From the NCBI GenBank assembly GCA_005223035.1, contig NJBK01000032.1, positions 1 through 37,498 on the forward strand: 37,498 bases of DNA. Reading direction: 5' to 3'. Under the pieces are notes generated by a model. That model was not told the origin of the DNA, made no database searches, and worked only from the letters and a program-made list of their open reading frames with translations. Shown piece after piece: positions 31,182-37,498 of the stretch (position 1 is its first letter; every line of letters begins with the position of its first letter). The position numbers were made by a program, and so were the translations under genes. Source of the DNA: Chloroflexi bacterium B3_Chlor. GTDB lineage: Bacteria; Chloroflexota; Anaerolineae; UBA7937; B3-Chlor.

Positions 31182-33110
31182 CTGATTTATGGTGTAGTCT
31201 TTAAGCCCGACGGCCAAGAGATCGAAGTCCCCGAAGGGACTCTCATCAGCGACGCGGCCAGTACGGCAGGAATCGAACTGAACATCCCGTGTGGCGGTCA
31301 GGGACGGTGTGGCCGCTGTGCTGTTGTGGTCGACCAAGGCGACGTCCAGCGCCGATCCACGGCTCGCCTTTCCCGAGAGGCGTTGGAGGAGGGATATGCG
31401 CTCGCTTGTCAGACGGTTATCAATAGCGATGTCGTGATCACTGTACCTCCGCAGGAGAAGATAGAGCGCCGTCTGCCAACGGCCCAGAGGGTGGCGAAGA
31501 TCACTGTGCCTTTCGCTTATGATTGGTCACGGGATCAGACAGTCCAGAAGTATTTCGTAGCTATCGAACCCCCCGGCCTAGACGACAATACCGACGATGT
31601 GGCCCGTCTCAAGCGCGCTCTCCAGACGCGGCATGGGATAGAGGTGCAGGGTATGAGGATTGACCTGCAGGTGCTGCGCAAGGTAGCTGGGGTGTTGCGC
31701 GAATCTGAGTGGCAGGTCACTGGCGTGCTGGAGATGGATACTTGGATGTCTCCCGATGGTCCTCCTCGTCTTGTGGATTTGCTGCCCGGCGAACAGACTC
31801 AATCCTGTTGGGGGGTGGCGGTGGACATCGGCACTACCAGCAACGTGGTATATCTGGTGGATCTAGTGAGCGGAGAGGTGGTGGACACGGCTTCTGACTA
31901 CAACGGCCAGATAGCCCGGGGTGAGGACATAATCTCGCGCATCATCTATGCAAGCAAGAGAGACGGCCTGAGGGAACTACAGGGTCTGGTGGTGGGAACC
32001 GTCAATAAGTTGCTAGGAAGACTGACTGAACGCAATGGCATAGCCGCCACCGGCATATACAAGATGACTGTCGCCGGCAACAGCACAATGATTCATCTCT
32101 TCCTGGGCCTGCCCCCTGAATCCATCCGCCTGGAGCCATACATCACTACCACTAATCAGCCGCCGCCGGTTCTGGCCGGGGACCTCGGTCTTGAGATCAA
32201 TCCTGAGGCCACAGTGGACTGCTTGCCGGGGGTTGGCAGCTATGTCGGAGCCGACATCACGGCGGGCGTGTTCAGTTCCAACATCTGCACGGAGAAGCAG
32301 TTGAGCCTGTTCATAGATATCGGCACCAATGGTGAGATAGTCCTTGGTGACTGCGACTGGCTGATTTCGTGCGCCTGTTCCGCGGGACCTGCGTTCGAAG
32401 GGGCAGGGGTGCAGTACGGCATGCGGGCCACAACTGGGGCTATAGAGGAAGTATGGATAGACGAAAAGACCTTTGAAACTAGCTACAGAGTCATCGGCGA
32501 TGAACCGCCGCGCGGGATATGTGGTTCGGGCCTGATCTCGCTGCTGGCGGAGATGTTCATCACTGGCATCATGGACAAGGCCGGCAACTTGAATGCTGGC
32601 CTCGACACCCCTCGGGCGAGGGAGGGAGACCACGGGCTTGAGTACGTGGTGGCCTGGTCCCAGGAGACGGCCACCGGACGGGATATCGTCATCAACAAGG
32701 TGGACATTGACAATCTGTTGCGGGCGAAAGCGGCGGTCTATGCCGGTTTCGCCGTGCTGGCACGTAGCGTCGGCATGGACCTGAACACTGTGCAGCAGGT
32801 TCTGATCGCTGGCGCCTTCGGGCAGTATCTGGATGTGGAGACCGCCATCCAGATAGGCTTACTGCCCGACATGCCTCGGGAGAAATTCAAGTTCCTGGGC
32901 AACACGTCCATTCTCGGGGCGTACATGTCGCTCTTGAGTCGCGAAAACCGACAACGCGTGGCGGAAGTGGCCAAGCGGATGACCTATCTGGAACTCAGTG
33001 CCAACGGTTCTTTCCACGACGAGTGGATCTCTGCCCTTTTCCTGCCCCACACCCACATCGCCAATTTCCCCTCGGTCATGGAGTTATTGAAGGATAAGGC
33101 GGATTCCTGA
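31182..33110 (+). CDS. RACo-like ASKHA ATPase with N-terminal [2Fe-2S] domain, CTG start
   Basis: 642 residues if started at CTG 31182. Residues 1-85 form a plant-type ferredoxin domain with Cys37, Cys43, Cys46 and Cys76. The rest is the DUF4445/RACo ASKHA fold: VAVDIGTTSNVVYLVD, VAGNSTMIHLFLGL, LFIDIGTNGEI and IAGAFGQYLDV. Such proteins reductively reactivate corrinoid proteins with ATP. The Fe-S domain is in frame right back to a TGA at 31155-31157, and no ATG, GTG or TTG occurs before the GTG at 31326, which would delete three of the four cluster cysteines. AAAGGGGG lies 6 nt before the CTG, making it the likely start. A malic enzyme gene follows by 44 bp. No methyltransferase or corrinoid protein is nearby. 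Confidence 0.85.
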   Translation: MIYGVVFKPDGQEIEVPEGTLISDAASTAGIELNIPCGGQGRCGRCAVVVDQGDVQRRSTARLSREALEEGYALACQTVINSDVVITVPPQEKIERRLPTAQRVAKITVPFAYDWSRDQTVQKYFVAIEPPGLDDNTDDVARLKRALQTRHGIEVQGMRIDLQVLRKVAGVLRESEWQVTGVLEMDTWMSPDGPPRLVDLLPGEQTQSCWGVAVDIGTTSNVVYLVDLVSGEVVDTASDYNGQIARGEDIISRIIYASKRDGLRELQGLVVGTVNKLLGRLTERNGIAATGIYKMTVAGNSTMIHLFLGLPPESIRLEPYITTTNQPPPVLAGDLGLEINPEATVDCLPGVGSYVGADITAGVFSSNICTEKQLSLFIDIGTNGEIVLGDCDWLISCACSAGPAFEGAGVQYGMRATTGAIEEVWIDEKTFETSYRVIGDEPPRGICGSGLISLLAEMFITGIMDKAGNLNAGLDTPRAREGDHGLEYVVAWSQETATGRDIVINKVDIDNLLRAKAAVYAGFAVLARSVGMDLNTVQQVLIAGAFGQYLDVETAIQIGLLPDMPREKFKFLGNTSILGAYMSLLSRENRQRVAEVAKRMTYLELSANGSFHDEWISALFLPHTHIANFPSVMELLKDKADS

Positions 33111-33154
33111 AATCCCGTCCCGACGCACCACACTGAAAAGGAAGGAGACTGGCC

Positions 33155-34492
33155 GTGCTTACCAGAGAAGAACTGCTAGCGAAAGCACAAAAACCATCAG
33201 AGGATGCGATGAGGCTCCATCCCTTCTACAAGGGGAAAATCGAGGTCGTATCCAAGTGCGTGATCCGCGATTTCGATGATTTTGCCCTTTGGTATACCCC
33301 CGGCGTGGCGGCCCCCTGTCGTGCCATCGCAGCCGACAAGGAGCTGGCATACGAGTACACTAACAAATGGAATAGTATCGCTGTAGTCAGCGACGGCACC
33401 AGGGTTCTGGGTCTTGGGGACATAGGTCCCGAGGCCGCTATGCCGGTGATGGAAGGCAAGGCCCTGCTCTTCAAGTATCTGGGAGGGGTCGATGCGGTAC
33501 CTATCTGCCTGGACACCAAGGATGCAGACGAATTGATCGCCACTGTGAAGTTGTTACAGCCTTCGTTTGGGGGGATCAACCTGGAGGACCTCTCACAGCC
33601 AAAGTGCTTTCGCATCCTGGACACACTTCGCAAGGAGATGCAGATTCCGGTATGGCACGACGATCAGCAGGGCACGGCGGCTGTAACCCTGGCAGGACTG
33701 ATCAATGCCCTTCAGTTGGTAGGGAAGTCCCTACCCGAAGCCAAGATCGCAATGGTGGGCGCAGGGGCAGCCAATATCTGCATCGCTCGGGTTCTCATGG
33801 CCGCAGGGGTGACGCCGGGCAACATCATCATGTGCGACAGCAAAGGTACTCTCCATCGAGGTAGGGCTGAACTCAAGGACAGGTACAAAGAGAAATGGGA
33901 GATGTGCCAGAAGACGAACAAGGACAACGTGCAGGGTGGCAGCGCCGAGGCCATGAAAGGCGCTGACGTTTTGATCGCACTCTCCACTCCCGGTCCGGAC
34001 ACCATCAAGCCAGAATGGGTAACAGACATGGCCACGGACGCCATCGTCTTTGCCTGTGCCAATCCCATACCCGAGATCTGGCCTTGGGACGCCGAGGATG
34101 CGGGAGCCAGAATAGTAGCCACCGGCCGCTCAGACTTTCCCAACCAGGTGAACAACTCCCTCGGCTTTCCAGGGATCTTCCGCGGTACGCTTGATGTCAG
34201 GGCTCGAACCATCACTGACGAGATGTGCATCGCGGCTGCGTATGAGCTAGCCAAGACCGCTCAAGACCAAGGTCTACGCGAAGACTACCTCATCCCCACC
34301 ATGGATGAATGGCAGGTCTTTCCTCGGGAGGCGGTGGCCGTGGGCCTCAAGGCTATCGAGCAAGGGGTGGCCCAGCTGGATCTGAGCCGGGATCAGTTGT
34401 ACGAACGGGCCAGCGAGATCATCAAGCGCGCCCGGGGGGAGGTCCAGGTATTGATGGACGAGGGGATCATCCCACCCGCGCCTGAGGAGTAA
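33155..34492 (+). CDS. Malic enzyme (malate dehydrogenase, oxaloacetate-decarboxylating)
   Basis: 445 residues, the short bacterial form without a phosphotransacetylase tail. It converts malate to pyruvate and CO2 with NAD(P)+. Malic-domain signatures are WYTPGVAAPCRAI, VSDGTRVLGLGDIGPEAAMPVMEGKA-type sequence (about 78-104), GGINLEDLSQPKCF and HDDQQGTAAVTLAGL. The NAD-binding GAGAANICIARVL follows. The GTG at 33155 has an AAGGAAGGAG site. It lies 44 bp after the RACo-like gene and may share its transcript. Cofactor preference cannot be read safely. Confidence 0.94.
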   Translation: MLTREELLAKAQKPSEDAMRLHPFYKGKIEVVSKCVIRDFDDFALWYTPGVAAPCRAIAADKELAYEYTNKWNSIAVVSDGTRVLGLGDIGPEAAMPVMEGKALLFKYLGGVDAVPICLDTKDADELIATVKLLQPSFGGINLEDLSQPKCFRILDTLRKEMQIPVWHDDQQGTAAVTLAGLINALQLVGKSLPEAKIAMVGAGAANICIARVLMAAGVTPGNIIMCDSKGTLHRGRAELKDRYKEKWEMCQKTNKDNVQGGSAEAMKGADVLIALSTPGPDTIKPEWVTDMATDAIVFACANPIPEIWPWDAEDAGARIVATGRSDFPNQVNNSLGFPGIFRGTLDVRARTITDEMCIAAAYELAKTAQDQGLREDYLIPTMDEWQVFPREAVAVGLKAIEQGVAQLDLSRDQLYERASEIIKRARGEVQVLMDEGIIPPAPEE

Positions 34493-34525
34493 GCCGCTAG
34501 AACTAGCATCGAAGCCATTTCCTCC

Positions 34526-34554
34526 TTGAGGATTGTGGAATAATTTGGTATACT
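34526..34554 (+). promoter_or_regulatory. Promoter of the metallophosphoesterase gene
   Basis: -35 TTGAGG (34526-34531), 17-bp spacer and -10 TATACT (34549-34554), with the gene's GTG only 23 nt after the -10 box. The mRNA leader would be very short. Confidence 0.55.
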
Positions 34555-34576
34555 TCCTCTGAAAAGGTTTCACGCT

Positions 34577-35284
34577 GTGAAGATATTGGCATTCGCTGAT
34601 CTGCACGGCAATCTCGATGCCTTACAGGCCCTACAAGCTGTGGAGAGCAAACCCGATGTAGTGCTGTTCCTGGGCGACATCGTCGGCTACGGGCCTGAGC
34701 CACAGCCTTGCCTGTCCTGGATCAGGTCGAACGCAACTTATGCTGTGCGTGGCAACCACGATGAGGCAGCCGCTCGAGACATCCCTTGCCGCTGTCCTCC
34801 CGAGCTGGAAGTCTGGTCGGATGCTGATAGGGAGTATACACGGCGGATGGTGAGGGGGGCTGATCTGGAATATCTGGGTGACCTTCCCTTGGAACTGACG
34901 GCCGACGTGGAGGGAACCAGCTTCTACCTGACACACGGCGCTCCCAGCGACAATCTGGGCAAGCCTTTGCCCTTGACCGAGGTGAAAGATAAGGAGCTTA
35001 CCGAGGAGATTGCTCACCTGGGCGCCGACGTTGTCCTCCTGGGCCACACTCACGTACCGGCTATGAGGCAGATGGGCAGCACGATCTTGGTCAACCCTGG
35101 TAGTCTCGGCCAACCCCGACACGGAACCCCTAGTCCGACTTATGCTGTCTGGCAGGACGGCGAGATACAGATCAGACACATACACTACGACCTGAGCCCG
35201 GTTCTGCGGAAGCTGTCGCTGTTGCCCCTGGCGCCGGAGCACATCGCTCAACTGCAAGCGATCTTGTGGGAGGGACTCGGGTGA
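34577..35284 (+). CDS. Calcineurin-like metallophosphoesterase (YfcE-type)
   Basis: 235 residues. The full set of metal-binding motifs is present: DLHGN (8-12), GDIVGYG, GNHD, THGAPS, and GHTHVP followed by NPGSLGQPR. This is the small two-layer phosphodiesterase group that hydrolyses diverse phosphodiesters. The substrate is unknown. Start GTG at 34577, no strong ribosome site and a near-leaderless transcript. It stands alone between the malic enzyme and the Rrf2 gene. Confidence 0.88.
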   Translation: MKILAFADLHGNLDALQALQAVESKPDVVLFLGDIVGYGPEPQPCLSWIRSNATYAVRGNHDEAAARDIPCRCPPELEVWSDADREYTRRMVRGADLEYLGDLPLELTADVEGTSFYLTHGAPSDNLGKPLPLTEVKDKELTEEIAHLGADVVLLGHTHVPAMRQMGSTILVNPGSLGQPRHGTPSPTYAVWQDGEIQIRHIHYDLSPVLRKLSLLPLAPEHIAQLQAILWEGLG

Positions 35285-35417
35285 ACAGTCGTTGCGTTGG
35301 TTTTGGACCTTGGTATGTCAACTCCGTGAATCGTAGTGCGGGCAAGGGCAGGTTCCTGGGCTGTCAAGCAACGGTGGGGTACAGCTAGGGAACCCACGTG
35401 CCGAAAGGAGGTGGAGG

Positions 35418-35870
35418 GTGACGCTTTTGAGTAGAGGGGCTGACTATGCCATCAGGGCAATGCTGGACGTCGCCAGCCAGCCGGAGGACGAGAAGACGGT
35501 AACCGAGCGCATTGCCGAGCGCCAGGACATACCCGGCGCCTTCTTGAGTAAGGTGGTCGCCCAGCTGACACAGGCAGGATTGCTGCGCACCCACAGGGGG
35601 GCTGCGGGGGGAGTTCTCTTGGGGAAGCCAGCGGAGCAAATAAACCTCCGACAAATAGTCGAGGCGGTTCAGGGCCCCATCGTGGTCAATCTCTGCACGG
35701 GGCCCTATGATGGGTGTGAGAGGGCGGCGTCTTGCCCAGCGTCCAGAGTGTTTCAGGAAGCGCAGAGGAACTTGGAGGAAGTGCTGGAGCGGGCGATCCT
35801 GGCAGAGCTGTCCAGCGAAGCGGCAAGGCTGACAGCCGCCCAGGAGCGCAGACGAGGGGCTGGATCCTGA
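35418..35870 (+). CDS. Rrf2-family Fe-S transcriptional regulator
   Basis: 150 residues. N-terminal winged helix (SRGADYAIRAMLDVA, then the GAFLSKVVAQLTQAGLLRTHRG recognition region at about 40-61). A cluster-type Cys triad follows at Cys93, Cys100 and Cys106, comparable to the three Cys of IscR, although the spacing (6 and 5 between) is slightly wider. It probably senses redox state or Fe-S status. GTG 35418 has a near-perfect AAAGGAGGT site 5 nt upstream. It lies directly before the Hdr genes on the same strand, so these are its likely targets. Confidence 0.88.
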   Translation: MTLLSRGADYAIRAMLDVASQPEDEKTVTERIAERQDIPGAFLSKVVAQLTQAGLLRTHRGAAGGVLLGKPAEQINLRQIVEAVQGPIVVNLCTGPYDGCERAASCPASRVFQEAQRNLEEVLERAILAELSSEAARLTAAQERRRGAGS

Positions 35871-35934
35871 CCTATGGCATCGAGGGCGACCGTGAAACTG
35901 CGGCAAGGCACGCAAGGTCAAAGAGCCTCAGGCC

Positions 35935-35964
35935 TTGTCTACTACCCCGACAATGCTTTACAAT
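35935..35964 (+). promoter_or_regulatory. Possible promoter of the Hdr genes
   Basis: -35 TTGTCT (35935-35940), 18-bp spacer and -10 TACAAT (35959-35964), within the 166-bp gap before the HdrC-HdrB gene. No operator was recognised. Confidence 0.45.
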
Positions 35965-36036
35965 TCCTCGTCCTAGTCCGCCGTCGGACACCCAGCCAGG
36001 CAGGCGCTGTGTCTCACTAACAAGGATAAGCACCCT

Positions 36037-37248
36037 ATGCAGTTCACCAGAGGGGACGCACTCACCAGCCTAGATTTCGATTTCAAGGTCGAGGTGGAGA
36101 AGAGTAGCGGCGAAGATCTTAGTCGGTGCAATTACTGTCTGAAGTGCACAGCTGGCTGCCCATCCGCTCCTGCCATGCCCTATGGTCCAGCACAGATGGT
36201 GCGCATGGTGCAGCTTGGCTTGAAAGACGAGTTGCTGGAAACCCCCAGCATCTGGTTTTGCCTTCACTGCGAGACCTGTGGCGCCCGCTGCCCCAATGAG
36301 ATAAGCATAGCCAGACTGACTCAGGCGCTGCGGCAGTTGGCAATGGAGGAGAAAGGGGACGTCCTTCGCGGAGATGCTGGCATTGAGGCCTTACGCACTT
36401 TGGGTGAGAATATCACCAGCGCCCACAACATCTCCGCCGATGACAATAGCCAGCGACTGATGTGGAGCGAGAACTTGGAACGGCTGCCCAAGGGGCTCGA
36501 AGGGAAAAATGGAGCCCACACGCTCTATTTCGTTGGCTGTGTGTCTTCCTTCTTCCCCATGACCTACGTCATCCCTCAGGCCTTTGTGCAGATACTTGAA
36601 GAGGCGGGGGAGAATTTCACGGCTCTCGGTGGCGAGGAGTGGTGCTGTGGTTATCCCTTGCTCATGGCTGGGATGGGTACTCGCGCCGAGGAGACCATAC
36701 ACCATAACATCGCCCAAGTTCGCGACATTGGGGCCCAAAGAGTGGTTACGACGTGCCCTGCATGCTATCACATGTGGAAGCACTTCTATGCGGAGATCAT
36801 TGGTGAGGAGCTGGAAGTGGAGGTGGTGCACTCGACGCAGTTCCTGGCACAGTTGCTGGATGAGGGTCGTCTCAACTTGAAGGCCGTGGCCGGGCCGGTG
36901 ACTTATCATGACCCGTGCGACCTGGGCAGGAAGAACGACTTATACGGTGCGCCTCGTCGCGTGCTGGAGAGCATTCCCGAACTCTCTTTCAGGGAGATGT
37001 CGGACAACCGCCAGGATGCCCTATGCTGCGGGGGTGGGGGAAACGTGGAGACCTTCAACCCAGAGTTGGTGGGGGAACTGTCCCAGCGCCGGCTTGGACA
37101 AGCCCTCGACACGGAGGCCCAGGTGATCGTGTCCGCCTGTCCGCAGTGTGAACGCACTCTAACTGCTGAGGCCAGGCGCGAGAAGGCGCGGGTGAGGGTC
37201 ATGGACCTGGTGGAGTTCGTCTGGCGAGCGCTAGATACGAGTGAGTAG
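36037..37248 (+). CDS. Heterodisulfide reductase HdrC-HdrB fusion protein
   Basis: 403 residues. The N-terminal HdrC-like part binds two [4Fe-4S] clusters (Cys31/34/37/41 and Cys75/78/81/85). The C-terminal HdrB-like part has two CCG domains: Cys168, Cys203-204, Cys240/243; and Cys294, Cys330-331, Cys368/371. In methanogens these CCG cysteines hold noncubane [4Fe-4S] clusters that reduce a disulfide; in bacteria the substrate is usually unknown. ATG 36037 has AAGGAT 9 nt upstream. It precedes hdrA by 33 bp, so an HdrABC-type complex for electron bifurcation or confurcation is likely. It could also be read as a glycolate-oxidase GlpC/GlcF-like protein, but the hdrA neighbour favours Hdr. Confidence 0.9.
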   Translation: MQFTRGDALTSLDFDFKVEVEKSSGEDLSRCNYCLKCTAGCPSAPAMPYGPAQMVRMVQLGLKDELLETPSIWFCLHCETCGARCPNEISIARLTQALRQLAMEEKGDVLRGDAGIEALRTLGENITSAHNISADDNSQRLMWSENLERLPKGLEGKNGAHTLYFVGCVSSFFPMTYVIPQAFVQILEEAGENFTALGGEEWCCGYPLLMAGMGTRAEETIHHNIAQVRDIGAQRVVTTCPACYHMWKHFYAEIIGEELEVEVVHSTQFLAQLLDEGRLNLKAVAGPVTYHDPCDLGRKNDLYGAPRRVLESIPELSFREMSDNRQDALCCGGGGNVETFNPELVGELSQRRLGQALDTEAQVIVSACPQCERTLTAEARREKARVRVMDLVEFVWRALDTSE

Positions 37249-37281
37249 GCGCGAAGGAGAGAGACTCATAGGACTGTTGGC

Positions 37282-37498
37282 ATGGGTGTGAAGAGCGGCG
37301 GTCACAAGGAAGGCGAGGTGCTCGTGATTGGGGCAGGGATCGCCGGAATGCAGGCATCCCTGCTACTGGCGGAGATGGGATCGAAGGTTCTTCTCCTCGA
37401 CAAGGCACCCGCCATCGGCGGCTTCATGCCATTGCTGGACAGAACGTTCCCCACCAACACGTGCGGTCTCTGTTTCATGTCTCCCAGTATCCCTGCCC
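37282..37498 (+). CDS. hdrA: Heterodisulfide reductase subunit A (FAD protein), 3'-partial
   Basis: Only the first 72 residues are visible. The dinucleotide-binding motif VIGAGIAGMQASLLLAEMG is followed by KVLLLDKAPAIGGFMPLLD and FPTNTCGLC, the start of the HdrA/QmoA-type cysteine-containing region. HdrA is the FAD subunit that bifurcates electrons to ferredoxin and to HdrB. ATG 37282 has AGGA 8 nt upstream. The gene runs off the window end. Confidence 0.9.
   Translation, partial: MGVKSGGHKEGEVLVIGAGIAGMQASLLLAEMGSKVLLLDKAPAIGGFMPLLDRTFPTNTCGLCFMSPSIPA

Overview
The window looks like an ordinary chromosomal contig of an anaerobic Chloroflexota bacterium, probably assembled from a metagenome. 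The assignment is an inference. It rests on the FMN-riboswitch-controlled RibX/RibY-type riboflavin transporter, which is known mainly from Chloroflexi, and on several membrane-anchored proteins with long Thr/Pro 'TPTPT' stalks and small extracellular domains. Further support comes from an archaeal-type fructose-bisphosphate aldolase/phosphatase, a RACo-like corrinoid-protein activator and a heterodisulfide-reductase (Hdr) locus. The class (Anaerolineae or Dehalococcoidia-like) cannot be fixed from this sequence. Base composition is moderately GC-rich. Promoters are of sigma70 type and easy to read. GTG and TTG starts are common. I see no rRNA, tRNA, CRISPR array, transposase, integrase or phage gene.

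Layout: (1) 1-888, 5'-truncated alpha/alpha-toroid (prenyltransferase/squalene-cyclase-like) protein, convergent with radA. (2) 903-4866, clpC-radA operon on the minus strand from a good promoter. (3) 5233-5577, small Cys-rich DUF3795-type protein. (4) 5838-9770, minus-strand unit of a four-cNMP-binding-domain transmembrane protein followed by the aldolase/phosphatase fbp. (5) 10175-11122, HD-domain hydrolase. (6) 11194-14860, pyrimidine operon pyrB, pyrF-pyrE fusion and pyrD behind a promoter and an attenuator-like terminator. (7) 14985-22399, a five-gene minus-strand block: a PPDK-like protein, guanylate kinase, a receiver-like protein, a HAD protein with a duplicated C-terminal module, and a second HD protein. 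It lies between pyrD and pyrK. (8) 22587-23385, pyrK. (9) 23565-26497, FMN riboswitch and riboflavin ABC transporter. (10) 26667-27802, two headless Thr/Pro stalk membrane proteins. (11) 27935-28957, AmmeMemoRadiSam-type radical SAM enzyme. (12) 29034-30529, minus-strand stalk proteins, one with two LysM domains and one with an extracellular beta domain. (13) 31078-34492, RACo-like ASKHA/[2Fe-2S] protein (apparently with a CTG start) and malic enzyme. (14) 34526-35284, metallophosphoesterase. (15) 35418-37498, Rrf2-type Fe-S regulator, fused HdrC-HdrB protein and the start of HdrA, which is cut by the window end.

How the genes fit together: pyrB/F/E/D plus pyrK supply five of the six de novo UMP activities (with the PyrK electron-transfer subunit); carAB, pyrC and pyrR are not in the window. 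The fbp product, the PPDK-like protein and malic enzyme suggest carbon flow around pyruvate and gluconeogenesis. The PPDK-like protein, however, lacks the Mg2+ ligands of the PEP/pyruvate site, so its reaction is doubtful. The RACo-like protein, Hdr genes and Rrf2 regulator fit an anaerobe using corrinoid and flavin-based electron-bifurcation chemistry. The best candidate for something undescribed is the 14985-22130 block inside the pyrimidine region. The four-cNBD transmembrane stalk protein is the next most interesting item.
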